NCBI RefSeq assembly: GCF_023206395.1
Contig: NZ_CP066149.1
Coordinates: 3,534,001 to 3,598,000, forward strand
Direction of reading: 5' to 3'
Origin: Vibrio sp. ED004
Lineage (GTDB): Bacteria > Pseudomonadota > Gammaproteobacteria > Enterobacterales > Vibrionaceae
Length of the DNA stretch: 64,000 nucleotides
The notes under the pieces are model-generated. The model had not been told where the DNA came from, made no database searches, and saw only the letters and a program-made list of their open reading frames with translations. The translations under genes were made by a program, and so were the position numbers. Position 1 is the first letter of the stretch; each line of letters begins with the position of its first letter. Shown here piece after piece: positions 1-10,343 of this stretch.

Positions 1-1
1 G

Positions 2-439
2 AAACCTATCACACCAAGGTTAAAAGAAGCCTTGTTTGCATCGCCAAGTTACCTAGAAAAGCACGGAATGCCTGAAAGCATCGAGGGCTTATCACAGCAT
101 AAGTTGATTCAATATCGGTTTATCACGTCGAATAAGCTCGCGTTATTGCCACTCATGGATAATGAAAATACGGTGCACGTAAATGTTGAGACCGCGATGA
201 CGGTAAATGATACCGATATAATGATCGACGCAGCCAAGAAAGGGCTTGGTATTGGCCGTTTGCTCGAACCCATGGTGGAAAACGAGCTTAAGTCTGGTGA
301 GTTGGTACCGATACTAGAACACTGTTGGAGTGACAATGTCGGTCTCTATTTATATTTTCATCGCAACACGCAAAAAGCGCGTCGAGTTCGGGTTCTTATC
401 GATTTCTTATACGAAAAGCTATTAGGAAAGTCCGTTTAA
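2..439 (+). CDS. LysR-family regulator, C-terminal part (5' end outside window)
   Basis: The frame is open from the window edge to the TAA at 439 and encodes about 145 residues. The tail (a 'FASPSYLEKHG' segment, then 'AAKKGLGIGRLLEPMVENEL.SGELVPIL' and 'YLYFHRN..KARRVRVLIDFL') is the typical second half of a LysR effector-binding domain. The DNA-binding helix-turn-helix lies upstream of the window. Target genes cannot be told from this fragment. Confidence 0.8.
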   Translation, partial: KPITPRLKEALFASPSYLEKHGMPESIEGLSQHKLIQYRFITSNKLALLPLMDNENTVHVNVETAMTVNDTDIMIDAAKKGLGIGRLLEPMVENELKSGELVPILEHCWSDNVGLYLYFHRNTQKARRVRVLIDFLYEKLLGKSV

Positions 440-633
440 TTAATGTCGCTATCTATTTCTTCTTCGGTCGTTATCAACCGGTAGTACGACCATTGAAAGT
501 AGAAAAGACGAGAGACTCACTTCAAGTCATTATTACTTTCTGACTCAACTCTGACTTTGTATCTCCAACAGGATGGAGTATGTTAATTAATGTTGTTTAC
601 ATATTCATATGCCTTAATAAAGATGGAGAAGTT

Positions 634-1022
634 ATGACTCACCCGATAATCGAACAAATCAGAAAAGCTGACAATGCCATCGTGGCAGAAGACTTTGACA
701 CACTACTTGGTATTTATACCGATGATGCGATTTTGGTTGTTGAGCCTGGCAAAAATGCCGAAGGTAAAGCGGCGATTCGTACTGCTTTCGAGGCGATTGC
801 TGTTTATTTCAAGAACGGTCTGCAAGTAAAACAAGACGGTATGGAAATCCTTGAAACAGGAGATACTGCACTGGTATTGGCAAACACGGTACTGTCTGCG
901 CCGAATCACCTGAGTTTGTCCGTAAAGCGACTTATGTGTTTAATAAGGGTGAAGATGGTATTTGGTTATGCTCAATCGATAACTCGTACGGCCATGACAT
1001 TATTGCCAAGTCTCAACAATAA
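634..1022 (+). pseudogene. YybH/SnoaL-like NTF2-fold protein, frameshifted
   Basis: ATG 634 follows a good ribosome site (GGAGA) and opens 'MTHPIIEQIRKADNAIVAEDFDTLLGIYTDDAILV', a typical small NTF2-like (YybH/SgcJ) domain. Near 900 the frame breaks. The continuation '[39 protein letters not shown]' is read in another frame and ends at TAA 1020-1022. The length is one base short of a whole number of codons. The family folds into a cone-shaped pocket of about 130 residues, often of unknown substrate. The defect looks like the indels of the left arm and may be a sequence error. Confidence 0.7.
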
Positions 1023-1189
1023 AGGCGGTCAGTCAGAATTTTACCCGGTCGATTAATTTGTTTGTCAGTTTGACAACAACACGACGATATATAAAAGTAA
1101 TCTTATGAAAATGAATTTAGCGCAACTTAACCAACGAATTATCATCATTCCTTAGGAATGGTGGGATTTTTGATGCGCTTTATTTATCG

Positions 1190-1213
1190 AACCCACCCAT
1201 GAGGTGGGTTTTT
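1190..1213 (+). terminator. rho-independent terminator
   Basis: AACCCACC and GGTGGGTT form an 8-bp stem around a short CATGA loop, followed by a run of T. It lies after the NTF2-like gene and about 40 bp before the next start. Confidence 0.7.
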
Positions 1214-1254
1214 CGTATCTGCCTTATGGGTTTTATCTCAAAGAAGGAAGTTAC

Positions 1255-1773
1255 ATGAAGAAAATAGCGGTATTTGGTAAGCCTGGTAGTGGCAAATCTA
1301 CTGTCAGTAAAGCACTCGCAGCCGCAACTGGCGTAGAGCTTCACCAGTTAGACTCCATCGTTTACAAGGCGAATGGCGAGTTCGTTGATAGTGCTGAGTT
1401 TGAACAAGCACACGAAAGCATACTGAGTTCTGACAGTTGGATCATCGATGGCTTTGGCCCGCTAGACTCGTTTAACAAGCGCTTAGACGCGGCAGATACC
1501 TTGGTTTATATCGACCTTCCTTATCCGCTGAACTATTGGTTTGTGACCAAACGCATGTTGAAAGGTTTGTTTGTGAAACCAGAAGGCTGGCCTGAAGGCA
1601 GTTCAGTTGTGAAAGGGACAATACAAAGTTACAAGACACTAAAACTGTGCCCTAAATTTTGGAATGACGACTTCAGAGCACGCTTAGAATTACGAGCCAA
1701 AGATAAAGAGGTACACATCATCACAAGCGTGACTGAGTTGAATAACTTTGTGCGCCAACATGTTGGTTCATAA
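1255..1773 (+). CDS. adenylate-kinase-like P-loop kinase (FlaR-like)
   Basis: 172-residue protein from ATG 1255, which has a good AAGGAAG ribosome site; a longer start at 1204 would run through the terminator. Residues 7-15 (GKPGSGKST) are a Walker A motif, followed by an 'LHQLDSIVYK' segment and a 'WIIDGFGPLDSFNKRLDAADTLVYIDLPYPLNYW' block. These are typical of the DNA-topology-modulation/FlaR branch of small nucleoside-kinase-like proteins. The substrate is unknown. It appears to be a single-gene unit. Confidence 0.75.
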   Translation: MKKIAVFGKPGSGKSTVSKALAAATGVELHQLDSIVYKANGEFVDSAEFEQAHESILSSDSWIIDGFGPLDSFNKRLDAADTLVYIDLPYPLNYWFVTKRMLKGLFVKPEGWPEGSSVVKGTIQSYKTLKLCPKFWNDDFRARLELRAKDKEVHIITSVTELNNFVRQHVGS

Positions 1774-1905
1774 GTAGAAAACCAAGACCACACAAGGACA
1801 TTTTGATTTGAAAATGACTTTATAAAGTGTATCGATTTAGTTCGACGTGTGGCATATTTGCCATGCGTTGAATTTTGTGATTGGTAAAGGCGATAGATAT
1901 TATGT

Positions 1906-2127
1906 ATGGAAGCGAACAAACAAGAGCGTTTCTGTTGTAACTGTAGGGAACTGACATTGCATAAGTACACTATGTTCAGTAACCAAGCCGAAAAAGCGCC
2001 ACAGCATGAAAAGAAGCCAGGGTTGCTTGGAATGATTTTATCGTCTCTATCTTCAAGTGGCGGAAACGGTGACTATAAATGTATAAAGTGTGGAACCAAT
2101 TTAAGTACACCAGATAACCTCGATTAG
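1906..2127 (+). CDS. small zinc-ribbon protein
   Basis: 73 residues with two CxxC pairs, FCCNC near residue 10 and CIKC near residue 61, which would bind one zinc ion. They are separated by a charged, Ser/Gly-rich linker. The architecture resembles the zinc-ribbon protein at 59218-59451, but the two are not close in sequence. The ribosome site is weak and the function is unknown. Confidence 0.6.
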   Translation: MEANKQERFCCNCRELTLHKYTMFSNQAEKAPQHEKKPGLLGMILSSLSSSGGNGDYKCIKCGTNLSTPDNLD

Positions 2128-2137
2128 CCTTAATCTA

Positions 2138-2185
2138 TTCAACACTTCAACACTTCAACACTTCAACACTTTAACACTTCAACAT
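2138..2185. repeat. tandem 8-bp repeat, six copies
   Basis: TTCAACAC is repeated six times head to tail. Copy five reads TTTAACAC and copy six TTCAACAT. It lies 10 bp after the zinc-ribbon stop codon in noncoding DNA. Confidence 0.9.
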
Positions 2186-2296
2186 TCTTCTAATTCAATT
2201 ATCCGCTTTTATTTGATAATAATTCAAATTGCACCGTGTTTTTCATTGAATCGCTTTCCAGTAGCCTATGCGAATAGTTAATTATTGGGCATTCAA

Positions 2297-3323
2297 ATGA
2301 CACAGTATCAGTTCCAACAAGGGCCAATTCGTCCACCTTCAGAAGCGGGTAGCTTATTGATTCGTACCACCCAAGGTTGTCCTTGGAACAAGTGTAAATT
2401 CTGTACGCTGTTTGAGGGGATGGAGTTTGCCATTCGTCCCGTTGAAGATATTAAGAAAGACATTTGGGCTGCAAAAGCGTTCTACAAGAACCGTAAGTTT
2501 GAAACGTGTTTCCTACAAGACGGTGATTCATTCACTATGGATACTGAAGACTTGCTGGATGTTTTGAATACACTCAAACAAGCTTTCCCAGAGTTAAAGC
2601 AAATCAGCTCTTATGGACGAGCACAAAGCATGACTAAGAAGTCGCCTGAAGAGATGAAAGCCATCTGTGATGCAGGACTCAACATGCTTTATTGCGGTAT
2701 GGAATCGGGCTCTATTGATGTTCTGAAACTGATGAAAAGGGCATTACGCCAAAGTCTATTTTGAAATCGACCGAGTACGCGAAACAAGCGGGTATGAAGA
2801 TGATGACCTTCATTATCCTTGGCTTGGGTGGTAAAGAGTATTCAGCGCAGCATGTAGAAGAAACGGCGGCGTTACTCAACCAAATCAACCCAGATGAAAT
2901 ACGTATTTTGTCGCTTGCTGTGAAGCCTGGAACCGAATTGATGAACTGGTGCAAAGTGCAGAGTTCACGCCACTTAGCGAACGTGAAATGCTTGAAGAAC
3001 AATATCAACTGATCAGCAAACTCAACGGCGTGACGGGCAACTATGGTAACTATCACGGTATTAATTTGTTGATGGAGCTGAACGGACAGTTGCCACAGGA
3101 TAAAGCGAAGTTCTTAGCGACAATCGACCGTTTCAATATGATGAGTGAGAATGACCAGAATAACTTTATCTTGGGACGTCGTATTCATTATTACGCGACA
3201 TTGAAAGACATGGATAACCAACTTATGTACGATTCTGTGCAAAGAGAGCTTAATCGCATTCAAAAGCAAAACGCCGATGAGCTCGACAACGTGTTTTATC
3301 AACTCCGTCAACGCATGATCTAG
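2297..3323 (+). pseudogene. radical SAM protein, broken by two frameshifts
   Basis: Three reading-frame pieces join into one protein of about 340 residues: 2297 to about 2745, then about 2745-2945, then about 2945-3323. Piece one has the iron-sulfur cluster cysteines in 'TQGCPWNKCKFCTLF' (residues about 28-42) and 'GMESGS', a radical-SAM SAM-contact motif. Later pieces have 'GMKMMTFIILGLGG' and 'EIRILSLAVKPGTELM', also typical of the fold. The substrate is unknown. ATG 2297 fits the family better than the upstream in-frame TTG. Both frameshifts are probably sequence errors, as elsewhere in 1-33363. Confidence 0.8.
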
Positions 3324-3340
3324 CAGCAAGGACTAATAAC

Positions 3341-3892
3341 ATGAATAACCTCGTTAACTGGCAAATCAGAAATGAAAATCCTGAACATTGGTCTTTGGAA
3401 AATGACGCACTGACGATGCAAGTGCAAGAAGGGAATATCTTTGGTGCAGGTTCAGCTGATGTTGATAACATCTTCGTTCATCCAGTATCTAGCTCGGATT
3501 ACAGCACAGAAGTAACAGTTCAATTAGATCCAAATCGTGCATTTGAACAAGCTGGCTTAGGTATTTACTGGGATAACGACAACTACATTAAAGTGAGCAA
3601 AGAGATGTTCATGGGCGAGCGCTCATTAGTGTTTGTTGTAGAGCAAAATGGCCAGCCACAAATTAAAGAACGTCTGTTGTTTAGCGAATCTAGTGTGTCG
3701 GTAAAGCTCGTTAAGAAAGAGGGGAAAGTCAGCGCCCATTTCCGCCCGTTAGAAAAAGAGCAATGGCAGGAAGTGATCACGTTTGATTCGTTAGTAGGCA
3801 GTGAGCAGGGTGTGATGCTTTATACGTTCAGTGGCAGTAAGGCGACGCCTAATTTTGCCAAGTTTAGTGACTTTAGTTTGTCTGACACTTAA
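3341..3892 (+). CDS. DUF1349 domain protein
   Basis: 183 residues, intact. The sequence 'WSLENDALTMQVQEGNIFGAGSADVDNIFVHPVSSSDYSTEVTVQLDPNRAFEQAGLGIYWDNDNYIKV' is characteristic of DUF1349, a concanavalin-like beta-sandwich related to the C-terminal domain of some glycosidases. There is no signal peptide, so it is probably cytoplasmic. It starts 17 bp after the radical SAM gene and probably shares its transcript. Confidence 0.75.
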   Translation: MNNLVNWQIRNENPEHWSLENDALTMQVQEGNIFGAGSADVDNIFVHPVSSSDYSTEVTVQLDPNRAFEQAGLGIYWDNDNYIKVSKEMFMGERSLVFVVEQNGQPQIKERLLFSESSVSVKLVKKEGKVSAHFRPLEKEQWQEVITFDSLVGSEQGVMLYTFSGSKATPNFAKFSDFSLSDT

Positions 3893-3928
3893 TAGATTGT
3901 CTTACGCTGAATAGCTTTCTTAGCGTAT

Positions 3929-3964
3929 AAAAAACGGACCGATATTGCTACCAGTCCGTTTTTA
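3929..3964. terminator. bidirectional terminator
   Basis: AAAAACGGAC and GTCCGTTTTT form a strong stem with A- and T-runs on the two sides. It sits between the convergent DUF1349 and SEC-C genes and can stop both. Confidence 0.85.
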
Positions 3965-3984
3965 AATCTTTCAGTTCAAAGCGT

Positions 3985-4317
3985 TTATGCGCAGCACTTC
4001 TTGTATTTCTTACCGCTACCACAAGAACATGGGTCGTTACGGTTAGGCGTTTTTTCAAACGTCACTGTTTTTGGCTTGTTTAGTACAGTATCAAGCTCAA
4101 TCGTGTTCTCTTCTTTCTCTGCATCTACCGTTACGTTAACGAAGATAGCGTGTTCAGCAGCCAGTGCTTCAACTTCTGCTTTACGAGCTTCAGTTTGAAC
4201 CATTGCAGCGATTGGAGATTCTTCAGTACCCGCTTTTACATCGCGGTTTACATTGTAGCCAGCAAGAACGTGGTTGTGTCTTGTTTCGATACGGCCTTTG
4301 AAAAATAGTTTCGACAT
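3985..4317 (-). CDS. PBPRA1643-family SWIM/SEC-C metal-binding protein
   Basis: 110 residues beginning '[22 protein letters not shown]' and ending '[18 protein letters not shown]', the SEC-C zinc motif (CxCx8CC). This combination defines a small family known from Vibrio and Photobacterium. A start 12 bases further upstream (4329) is possible, but 4317 gives the usual family N-terminus. The function is unknown; SEC-C tails usually bind zinc and mediate protein contacts. Confidence 0.85.
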   Translation of the reverse strand: MSKLFFKGRIETRHNHVLAGYNVNRDVKAGTEESPIAAMVQTEARKAEVEALAAEHAIFVNVTVDAEKEENTIELDTVLNKPKTVTFEKTPNRNDPCSCGSGKKYKKCCA

Positions 4318-4583
4318 TGGGGTACTCATTAAAAATGTTGAATGGCGCTATTTTTAACGTAGATAGCGCAATGAAGCGGGGATTATACGCATATATTCCA
4401 ATTGATAAAGCAGTGATGTGAGCAAAGCCTGTTTGGCTTTTGTGTCCAACTGGTGTGTTGTTCGATGACGTGTCTATTTTGGGTTGAGTTTGGATTAAAT
4501 TTGAATTTGGAGACAATAAGGTTTCCCTCAACAGGGTTTTGAGTGATAAATTCAAATCGTCAATTTAAACAAAGAGATAGTGT

Positions 4584-5300
4584 ATGAAGTTAGATGCCAT
4601 CCTGTGGGATTACGATGGAACCTTAGTTAATTCCGTTCCAAAGAATATCGCAATAACCAAAGACATTATCTCAGTGGTTGCGCCACATTTGTCGGGAGAT
4701 AATTTGCCGAAATATTTGTTGAGCGAGGCGCTTTATCACGAAGCCAATCACGGTGCTAAAAATTGGCAAGCCCTTTATGTCGATTACTACGGAATGTCAC
4801 ATGATGAAATGTTGGTCGCTGGTGGAATGTGGGCCGAGCATCAAGAGAAAAACCAGACACCTGTTGCACTGTTTGATGGCATGGAAGCAGTGATTAGCCA
4901 GTTCGCTCATCTTCCTCATGGTATTTGTTCTCAAAACTCTCAATTGAATATTCGTGGTGTACTCGACAGTTATGGCATTGGTGATTTGTTTAAATCGGTT
5001 GTCGGTTATGACGACGTATCAAATGGGAACCAAAAACCGCATCCATTCGGTGGTATCAAGTGTGTTGAAAGCATCTTTGGTGAAGCGCAAAACGATGAAC
5101 TCTGTTTGATGTATATCGGCGATCATGAAGCGGACACACAGTTTGCACGCAATATCGAAGCTGCACTTGGCGATAAAGCAAAGGTTATTGCGGTAGCAGC
5201 GGGTTATAGCCGTTCTGAACCCGAAAACTGGCAAACCAAACCCGATTACATTGCTAATAATATCGATGATCTTTTAACGATCATTGGTAAATATGCTTAA
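4584..5300 (+). CDS. HAD-family hydrolase, phosphatase-like
   Basis: 238 residues. The HAD nucleophile motif is 'WDYDGTLVNS' (residues 8-17), motif II is around 'ICSQNS', the motif III lysine is in 'NQKPHP', and motif IV acidic residues are in 'YIGDHEADTQFARN'. This is the phosphoglycolate-phosphatase-like branch of HAD enzymes, and the substrate is not predictable. The giant inverted repeat enters this gene at 4906 only because the window ends there; the other copy is cut at 64000. Confidence 0.85.
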   Translation: MKLDAILWDYDGTLVNSVPKNIAITKDIISVVAPHLSGDNLPKYLLSEALYHEANHGAKNWQALYVDYYGMSHDEMLVAGGMWAEHQEKNQTPVALFDGMEAVISQFAHLPHGICSQNSQLNIRGVLDSYGIGDLFKSVVGYDDVSNGNQKPHPFGGIKCVESIFGEAQNDELCLMYIGDHEADTQFARNIEAALGDKAKVIAVAAGYSRSEPENWQTKPDYIANNIDDLLTIIGKYA

Positions 5301-5333
5301 TCGCTTTTAATGAGCTCGATAATTTAAGGAAGA

Positions 5334-5728
5334 ATGATGACATCAAAAGACGTGGTATTAGGTTTTGGGATGCAATGCGCACCAACGACTTCGCCAAAGC
5401 GGCCGAATGGCTAGCGGAAGACTTTCAAGGTTATTGGCCCCAGTCGTCTGAATTGACGATAGGGCGTAATAACTTCACAGCTATCAATTCTGAATACCCA
5501 GCGAATGGTGTTTGGAAGTTTGAGCTGAACTCGATTGTTTGCGAAGGTGATACTGTAGTGACTGATGTATCAGTGACGGATAGTGTATTAAATGATCGCG
5601 TGATTACCTTTCACACGGTTGTTGATGGTTTAATCCAAAAGCAAACCGAGTTTTGGCCTGATGGCTTTGCTGCACAAGCGTGGCGTGCAAAGTGGGTTCA
5701 GATAGTGAGCCCTGAGTCACTCAAGTAA
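5334..5728 (+). pseudogene. SnoaL-like protein, left-arm copy, frameshifted
   Basis: Second copy of 63177-63572. It is one base short because the T-run at 5363-5366 has four T where the other copy has five, which separates the first ten residues from the rest. Probably a sequence error. Confidence 0.85.
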
Positions 5729-5831
5729 CAAGGCCAAATGCAGAACACCAAATAAAATAACACGAAGCTCACAATAGAGTATATGCATAACAACAATGAG
5801 ATAAGTAAAAGTCAGCGAGTTAGGAGATTTC

Positions 5832-6564
5832 ATGAACAAGGTCGTAATCGTTACAGGCGGAAGCCGAGGCATTGGTGCCGCCACATCGAAGCTATTAGCA
5901 AAACGAGGCTATGCAGTGTGTGTCAACTTCATACACAACGAATCAAGAGCTGATGAACTGGTGAATGAGATACGTGAGCAGGGCGGAACGGCTATCTGTG
6001 TGCGTGCCGATGTGTCGGTAGAGTCGGATGTAAAATCCCTGTTCGAGATTGCTCGTCATAAGCTTGGGCCAATTACCCACTTGGTCAATAACGCTGGGAT
6101 CTTGTTTACCCAATCTGCACTAGAAGACATCGAAATTGACCGCTTTGAAAAGGTCATGAAATCGAATGTCTCGAGCTGCTTCTTATGCAGTAAAGCCTTT
6201 ATCAAACAAGCTGATGGTGCGGGCTCGATTGTGAATGTCTCTTCCGCAGCTTCACGAACTGGGTGCGCCGTTTGAGTATGTAGATTACGCTGCGTCTAAG
6301 GGCGCGATGGATTCACTGACCAAAGGATTATCGCTAGAATTAGCTGCACGCAATATTCGCGTTAACGGTGTTAGACCAGGCTGTATCTACACGGAGATGC
6401 ACGCCGATGGCGGAGAGCCAGATAGAGTTGATAGATTAGCGTCGCAATTGCCACTACAACGAGGGGGCACACCAGAAGAAGTGGCTAACTCGATTGCTTG
6501 GTTATTGTCAGACGAAGCTTCATATGTGACTGGTTCGTTTATTGATATTGCTGGCGGGCGATAG
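5832..6564 (+). pseudogene. SDR oxidoreductase, left-arm copy, frameshifted
   Basis: Second copy of 62342-63073. One extra T at about 6260, in the segment coding 'SSAASRTGAPFEY', splits the frame just before the catalytic Tyr-x3-Lys. Probably a sequence error. Confidence 0.85.
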
Positions 6565-6658
6565 GACAAGTTAGTTTTCACACTAAAGACAAACCCGTTA
6601 AAATCATAAACACGCAACAAAAGTACCTAACTAAAAGAACGAAACTAAGAGTACAAAC

Positions 6659-7283
6659 ATGAAAACTATTTTGAAAGCCCATTTGTGGGCAAATCACTCA
6701 AAGAACAAGTGACTAACCCAAACATCATTGTGGGCGAACACAGCTATTACTCAGGTTATTACCACAACCACAGCTTTGATGATTGTGCGCGTTACCTTTT
6801 GCCTGATAGAACGGACATCGATAAGTTAATCATCGGCAGTTATTGCTCGATTGGCTCTGGTGCCGTGTTCATGATGGCGGGTAACCAAGGACATCAAAAC
6901 CAGTGGGTGAGTACCTTCCGTTTTTCTATCAAGACGATGAGAAGTTTGAAGGTGCAATCGACGGCTTTGAGCGCTCTGGTGATACCGTTATTGGTAACGA
7001 CGTGTGGATTGGCACAGAAGCGATGATCATGAGTGGTGTTAAGGTCGGTGACGGAGCCATTATCGCGAGTCGAGCGGTTGTGACCAAAGATGTGGCACCA
7101 TATTCGATTGTCGGTTCGAACCCAGCACGCCACATCCGATACCGCTTTAGCGAAGCTGAAATTACACAGCTATTAGAAATGAAGTGGTGGGAATGGAGCG
7201 AAGAGCAAATCAAAGGTGCTATGACCTTGATGTGCTCTTCAGATATAGAAGGCTTGTACCAGTACTGGAAGACTTTCGCCTAA
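6659..7283 (+). pseudogene. CatB-type acetyltransferase, left-arm copy, frameshifted
   Basis: Second copy of 61621-62247, two bases shorter. One A is missing from the run right after the ATG (about 6663) and one C is missing at about 6918. Confidence 0.85.
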
Positions 7284-7317
7284 TACTTTCTGCTCGGTAC
7301 ATTGAATCGTGATTTAG

Positions 7318-8496
7318 CTAGATACCGGCTCCGACTTGGAAGTAGAGTGCGGTATCTTCTTCGCTGAACGCGAGATCAATACCTGAAATCAGACCATAGC
7401 GCCTTGCGATGAGATAACGGAAACCAACGCCGTATGCAGAGTGTGAGTTTTGGTCGAACATGTCGTTATCACTGTCTCCCGCATAACCAATGCCAGTAAA
7501 TACGCCCGTTGACCAACGTGGTGTCCATTGTTTTGTCACCTGTACTTCGGCAGCAAAGGTATGCTCACCTTGATAGCGATTTCGGGCGATACCTCTAAGG
7601 TCAATGTCTGGGTAATATTGCGGAGAAAGTACACGCTCGTTAGTCGACAAGGATTTGTATTGTCCGCGCAACGCGAGATTCCACTCTTTGTTTAATTCCC
7701 AATAGTTGAGCCCTTCAAGATTAAACGTTTGATAGGTGTAATCACTACCAATAGCGTCACCAAACCAAAGGTATTCAGCAACGTAGTTGTAGCCTTGAGT
7801 TGGATTAAGGAAGCTGTTTTTGCTGTCGTATTCAGCGATCAAACCCAAGCCGGAAGAGGTCGGTGACGAGTTACCAATATTACTTAGAATCTCTTGTGCT
7901 TTAGGATGATTGTTCACGGAAAGAGTTGGTGCAATGAACTGTTGAGAGAAACCCAATAACCAATGTGTATCTGGGACTCTGAACTGGATCTTTTGGATTC
8001 CACCCATACCTTTCAAACCTAATTCAATCCCTTCGTTTCGGGTCGAGAGGCGCCAGAGCGTCGGAAGAACTCTGACGATAGAAGGTCATGTTAATATCGC
8101 CATAACCTAAGCCACCCAGGTAACGAATAGAGTCTTCTTTCCAACTACGTTTATGGCCAACAAACGCCATTCAAGTGCCGTTTTCTGTTGCAAAGCCACC
8201 CACAGCAGTAATCGCAGGCGTCACTAGTTGAGCACCACCATCAATTGATTTTTCGGCCAGCTCTTTACGTGTGTTTTTTGCTCTTCAGATTCATGAAGAA
8301 AGATACCTGTGAAGCCGCCACCGTATCCCACTGCAGGCTCTGTTATCAGTATTGGAACGGGCAAAAATCCATAGGCATTTTCAGCGAGGTATTCGCCCAT
8401 ATCTAAGTGGCCATCGATTTGATCGATAAAGCTAACAGCGTGTGTGGTAGTAGAAACAAGCATAAGGGCGCTTGCCGCTAAAGGTTTGAGAGTCAT
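7318..8496 (-). pseudogene. outer-membrane beta-barrel gene, left-arm copy
   Basis: Second copy of 60408-61586. It shares the in-frame TGA (here TCA on the plus strand at 8171-8173) and in addition has an extra base at about 8037 and a missing base in the T-run at 8274-8279. The TGA is therefore the only defect present in both copies. Confidence 0.85.
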
Positions 8497-8614
8497 AACA
8501 TTCCATATTATTCACTATCCATTAAATTCAGTGTAATCAATGAAATAGATAGCGCAATAAAACGAACGCGATTAAGTAAGATCTCTGCTCAAAAGGTGAA
8601 TGGGACAGCGTTTA

Positions 8615-8980
8615 CTATTGAATGGACTCTATATAAGTCAAAATGTCGAGTGCATCTTGCCTTGTGATAACGCCTTGCCATGCAGGCATTCCTTCTTCTA
8701 TATCGCCCTTTAAAATGTCATCAACCAACGAGTTTTTAGTCGTGAATAGCTGTCCAAGTTTATTCGGAATGTTGGCAGGCTTGTGTGGTAAAGAGGCCGC
8801 AGTCGGTCCGTCACCTAATCCCTTATCACCATGACATACTATACAAAGCGTCTGATACTTGGCTTTGCCATTCGCAAAGTGGCTTGCATCCTCAAGTGAC
8901 GCTGAGTTTGCGCTGAATGTCATCATCGAAGCGATTAAACCCAAGGCAGCTAACAAGTGTAAATGGTTCATATTTTTCAT
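8615..8980 (-). CDS. cytochrome c, left-arm copy
   Basis: Intact second copy of 59924-60289, with the same 121-residue product including signal peptide and CIVCH heme site. Confidence 0.85.
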   Translation of the reverse strand: MKNMNHLHLLAALGLIASMMTFSANSASLEDASHFANGKAKYQTLCIVCHGDKGLGDGPTAASLPHKPANIPNKLGQLFTTKNSLVDDILKGDIEEGMPAWQGVITRQDALDILTYIESIQ

Positions 8981-9192
8981 TGTTCTATTCTCTTATTGTT
9001 ATCCAACAGCTAAAGAATAAGTAGGTACTCGTAGAAGAAACGTGAATGGATAAAGTGCGTTTAAGCTGAAGATTAAAAGTGGGGTTATCTTAAGAAAATG
9101 TCATCAATGTGATTAGAGTAAATGATTGATTATAAACAGTTTGCATAGTACAGCATCTCGCATTAGCGTAATGGATGAATGGGAGGGTTATT

Positions 9193-9444
9193 ATGATTAG
9201 TTGCAATGATTACGATTATATTGAGATTGTGTGTATGCACCGGTACCCAATCAAACTCACAATGAAATCTGGTGAGCAGTTGACGTGTGCCGCCTTAGAT
9301 ACAAAACGCAACGATGCAAAAGAAGAGTGCATTAAGGTCAGTGTGGAAGGTCGAGAAGAACTTGTCGTGTTAACTGAAATTTCAGAACTCGAAGTTTGTG
9401 TTGATAATCCTCACTTTCAACATATCTCCTTTAAAAAGTCATAG
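9193..9444 (+). CDS. rof: Rho-binding antiterminator Rof, left-arm copy
   Basis: Intact second copy of 59460-59711. The GGGAGGG ribosome site at 9181-9187 points to ATG 9193 rather than the upstream ATG 9175. Confidence 0.75.
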   Translation: MISCNDYDYIEIVCMHRYPIKLTMKSGEQLTCAALDTKRNDAKEECIKVSVEGREELVVLTEISELEVCVDNPHFQHISFKKS

Positions 9445-9452
9445 GTGCCTAT

Positions 9453-9688
9453 ATGAACCACACAACCGAGCAATGCTACTGCACTGAATGCCGTGAAGAG
9501 ACACAACACGTCGTTATATTGGTACGCAAGGAAAGTGCGTTTGCAGATGAACCGAACCAAAAACGACGTGAGTTTCTGGGCGGGTGTCGTAAAAAGGCTG
9601 GTTTCTTGGTCCATTTATCGCGTCAATGGATGAGTTTTCACGCCACCTTGTGTGTGAAAAGTGTGGTCATAAAGAGATACAAGATTAG
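9453..9688 (+). pseudogene. zinc-ribbon protein, left-arm copy, frameshifted
   Basis: Second copy of 59218-59451 with two extra bases: one T in GAGTTTCTGG near 9573 and one A in the run near 9593. The middle of the protein is read out of frame. Confidence 0.8.
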
Positions 9689-9735
9689 AATTGCTTCAAG
9701 GCGATGACAGCGGTATTGGTTAAGGAATTAAACAA

Positions 9736-10185
9736 ATGAAAGTAGAAACGATTGAAGCCGTAAAGGCGTACGGTTTTTCTGTAAGAACCACTAACACTGA
9801 TGAAGTGGACTCGGCAAAGGCAAAGATAGGCCAATTATGGCAAGGGTTTTTCGATCAAGCTTTTCCCAAGCTGACACCTGATTCAAAGGTATATGGCGTC
9901 TACGCCAACTACGAGTCAGACTTTACGGGTGAGTTTGATGTTATCGCGTGTACCAATGCGCTTACCGATAACAATTTAGATAACCTAGTCGAAGCCAATA
10001 TCGAAGCAGGTAAGTACCTAACATTCTCAGCTGAAGGTGAACTACCACAAGCGGTTATCGATTTATGGGGAGAAGTGTGGGCTTATTTCAACGCTCCAGA
10101 TTGTCCACATACGCGAACTTACACAACTGATTTCGAGTTTTACAAAGGTGAAACGGCAGTCGAGATTTCGATAGCGATTGAGTGA
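9736..10185 (+). CDS. GyrI-like effector-binding protein, left-arm copy
   Basis: Intact second copy of 58721-59170 with an identical 149-residue product. Confidence 0.85.
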   Translation: MKVETIEAVKAYGFSVRTTNTDEVDSAKAKIGQLWQGFFDQAFPKLTPDSKVYGVYANYESDFTGEFDVIACTNALTDNNLDNLVEANIEAGKYLTFSAEGELPQAVIDLWGEVWAYFNAPDCPHTRTYTTDFEFYKGETAVEISIAIE

Positions 10186-10343
10186 TTGGTTTAAAATGAA
10201 GAAAAGGCTTAACTTAGGCTATGCTGTCTAACTAATAGATGGGTTAAGGGGTTAAGCCTTTGAATACCAGTTAATTATAAAGAAGAGACAGTGTCACGTA
10301 ACTACCTTGATTACCACATGCTTCCTCTAGCCTTGAATTACCC

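Noticed and set aside
2138..2185. CRISPR-like array
   Set aside because: Units are 8 bp and directly adjacent, with no spacers and no cas genes in the window.
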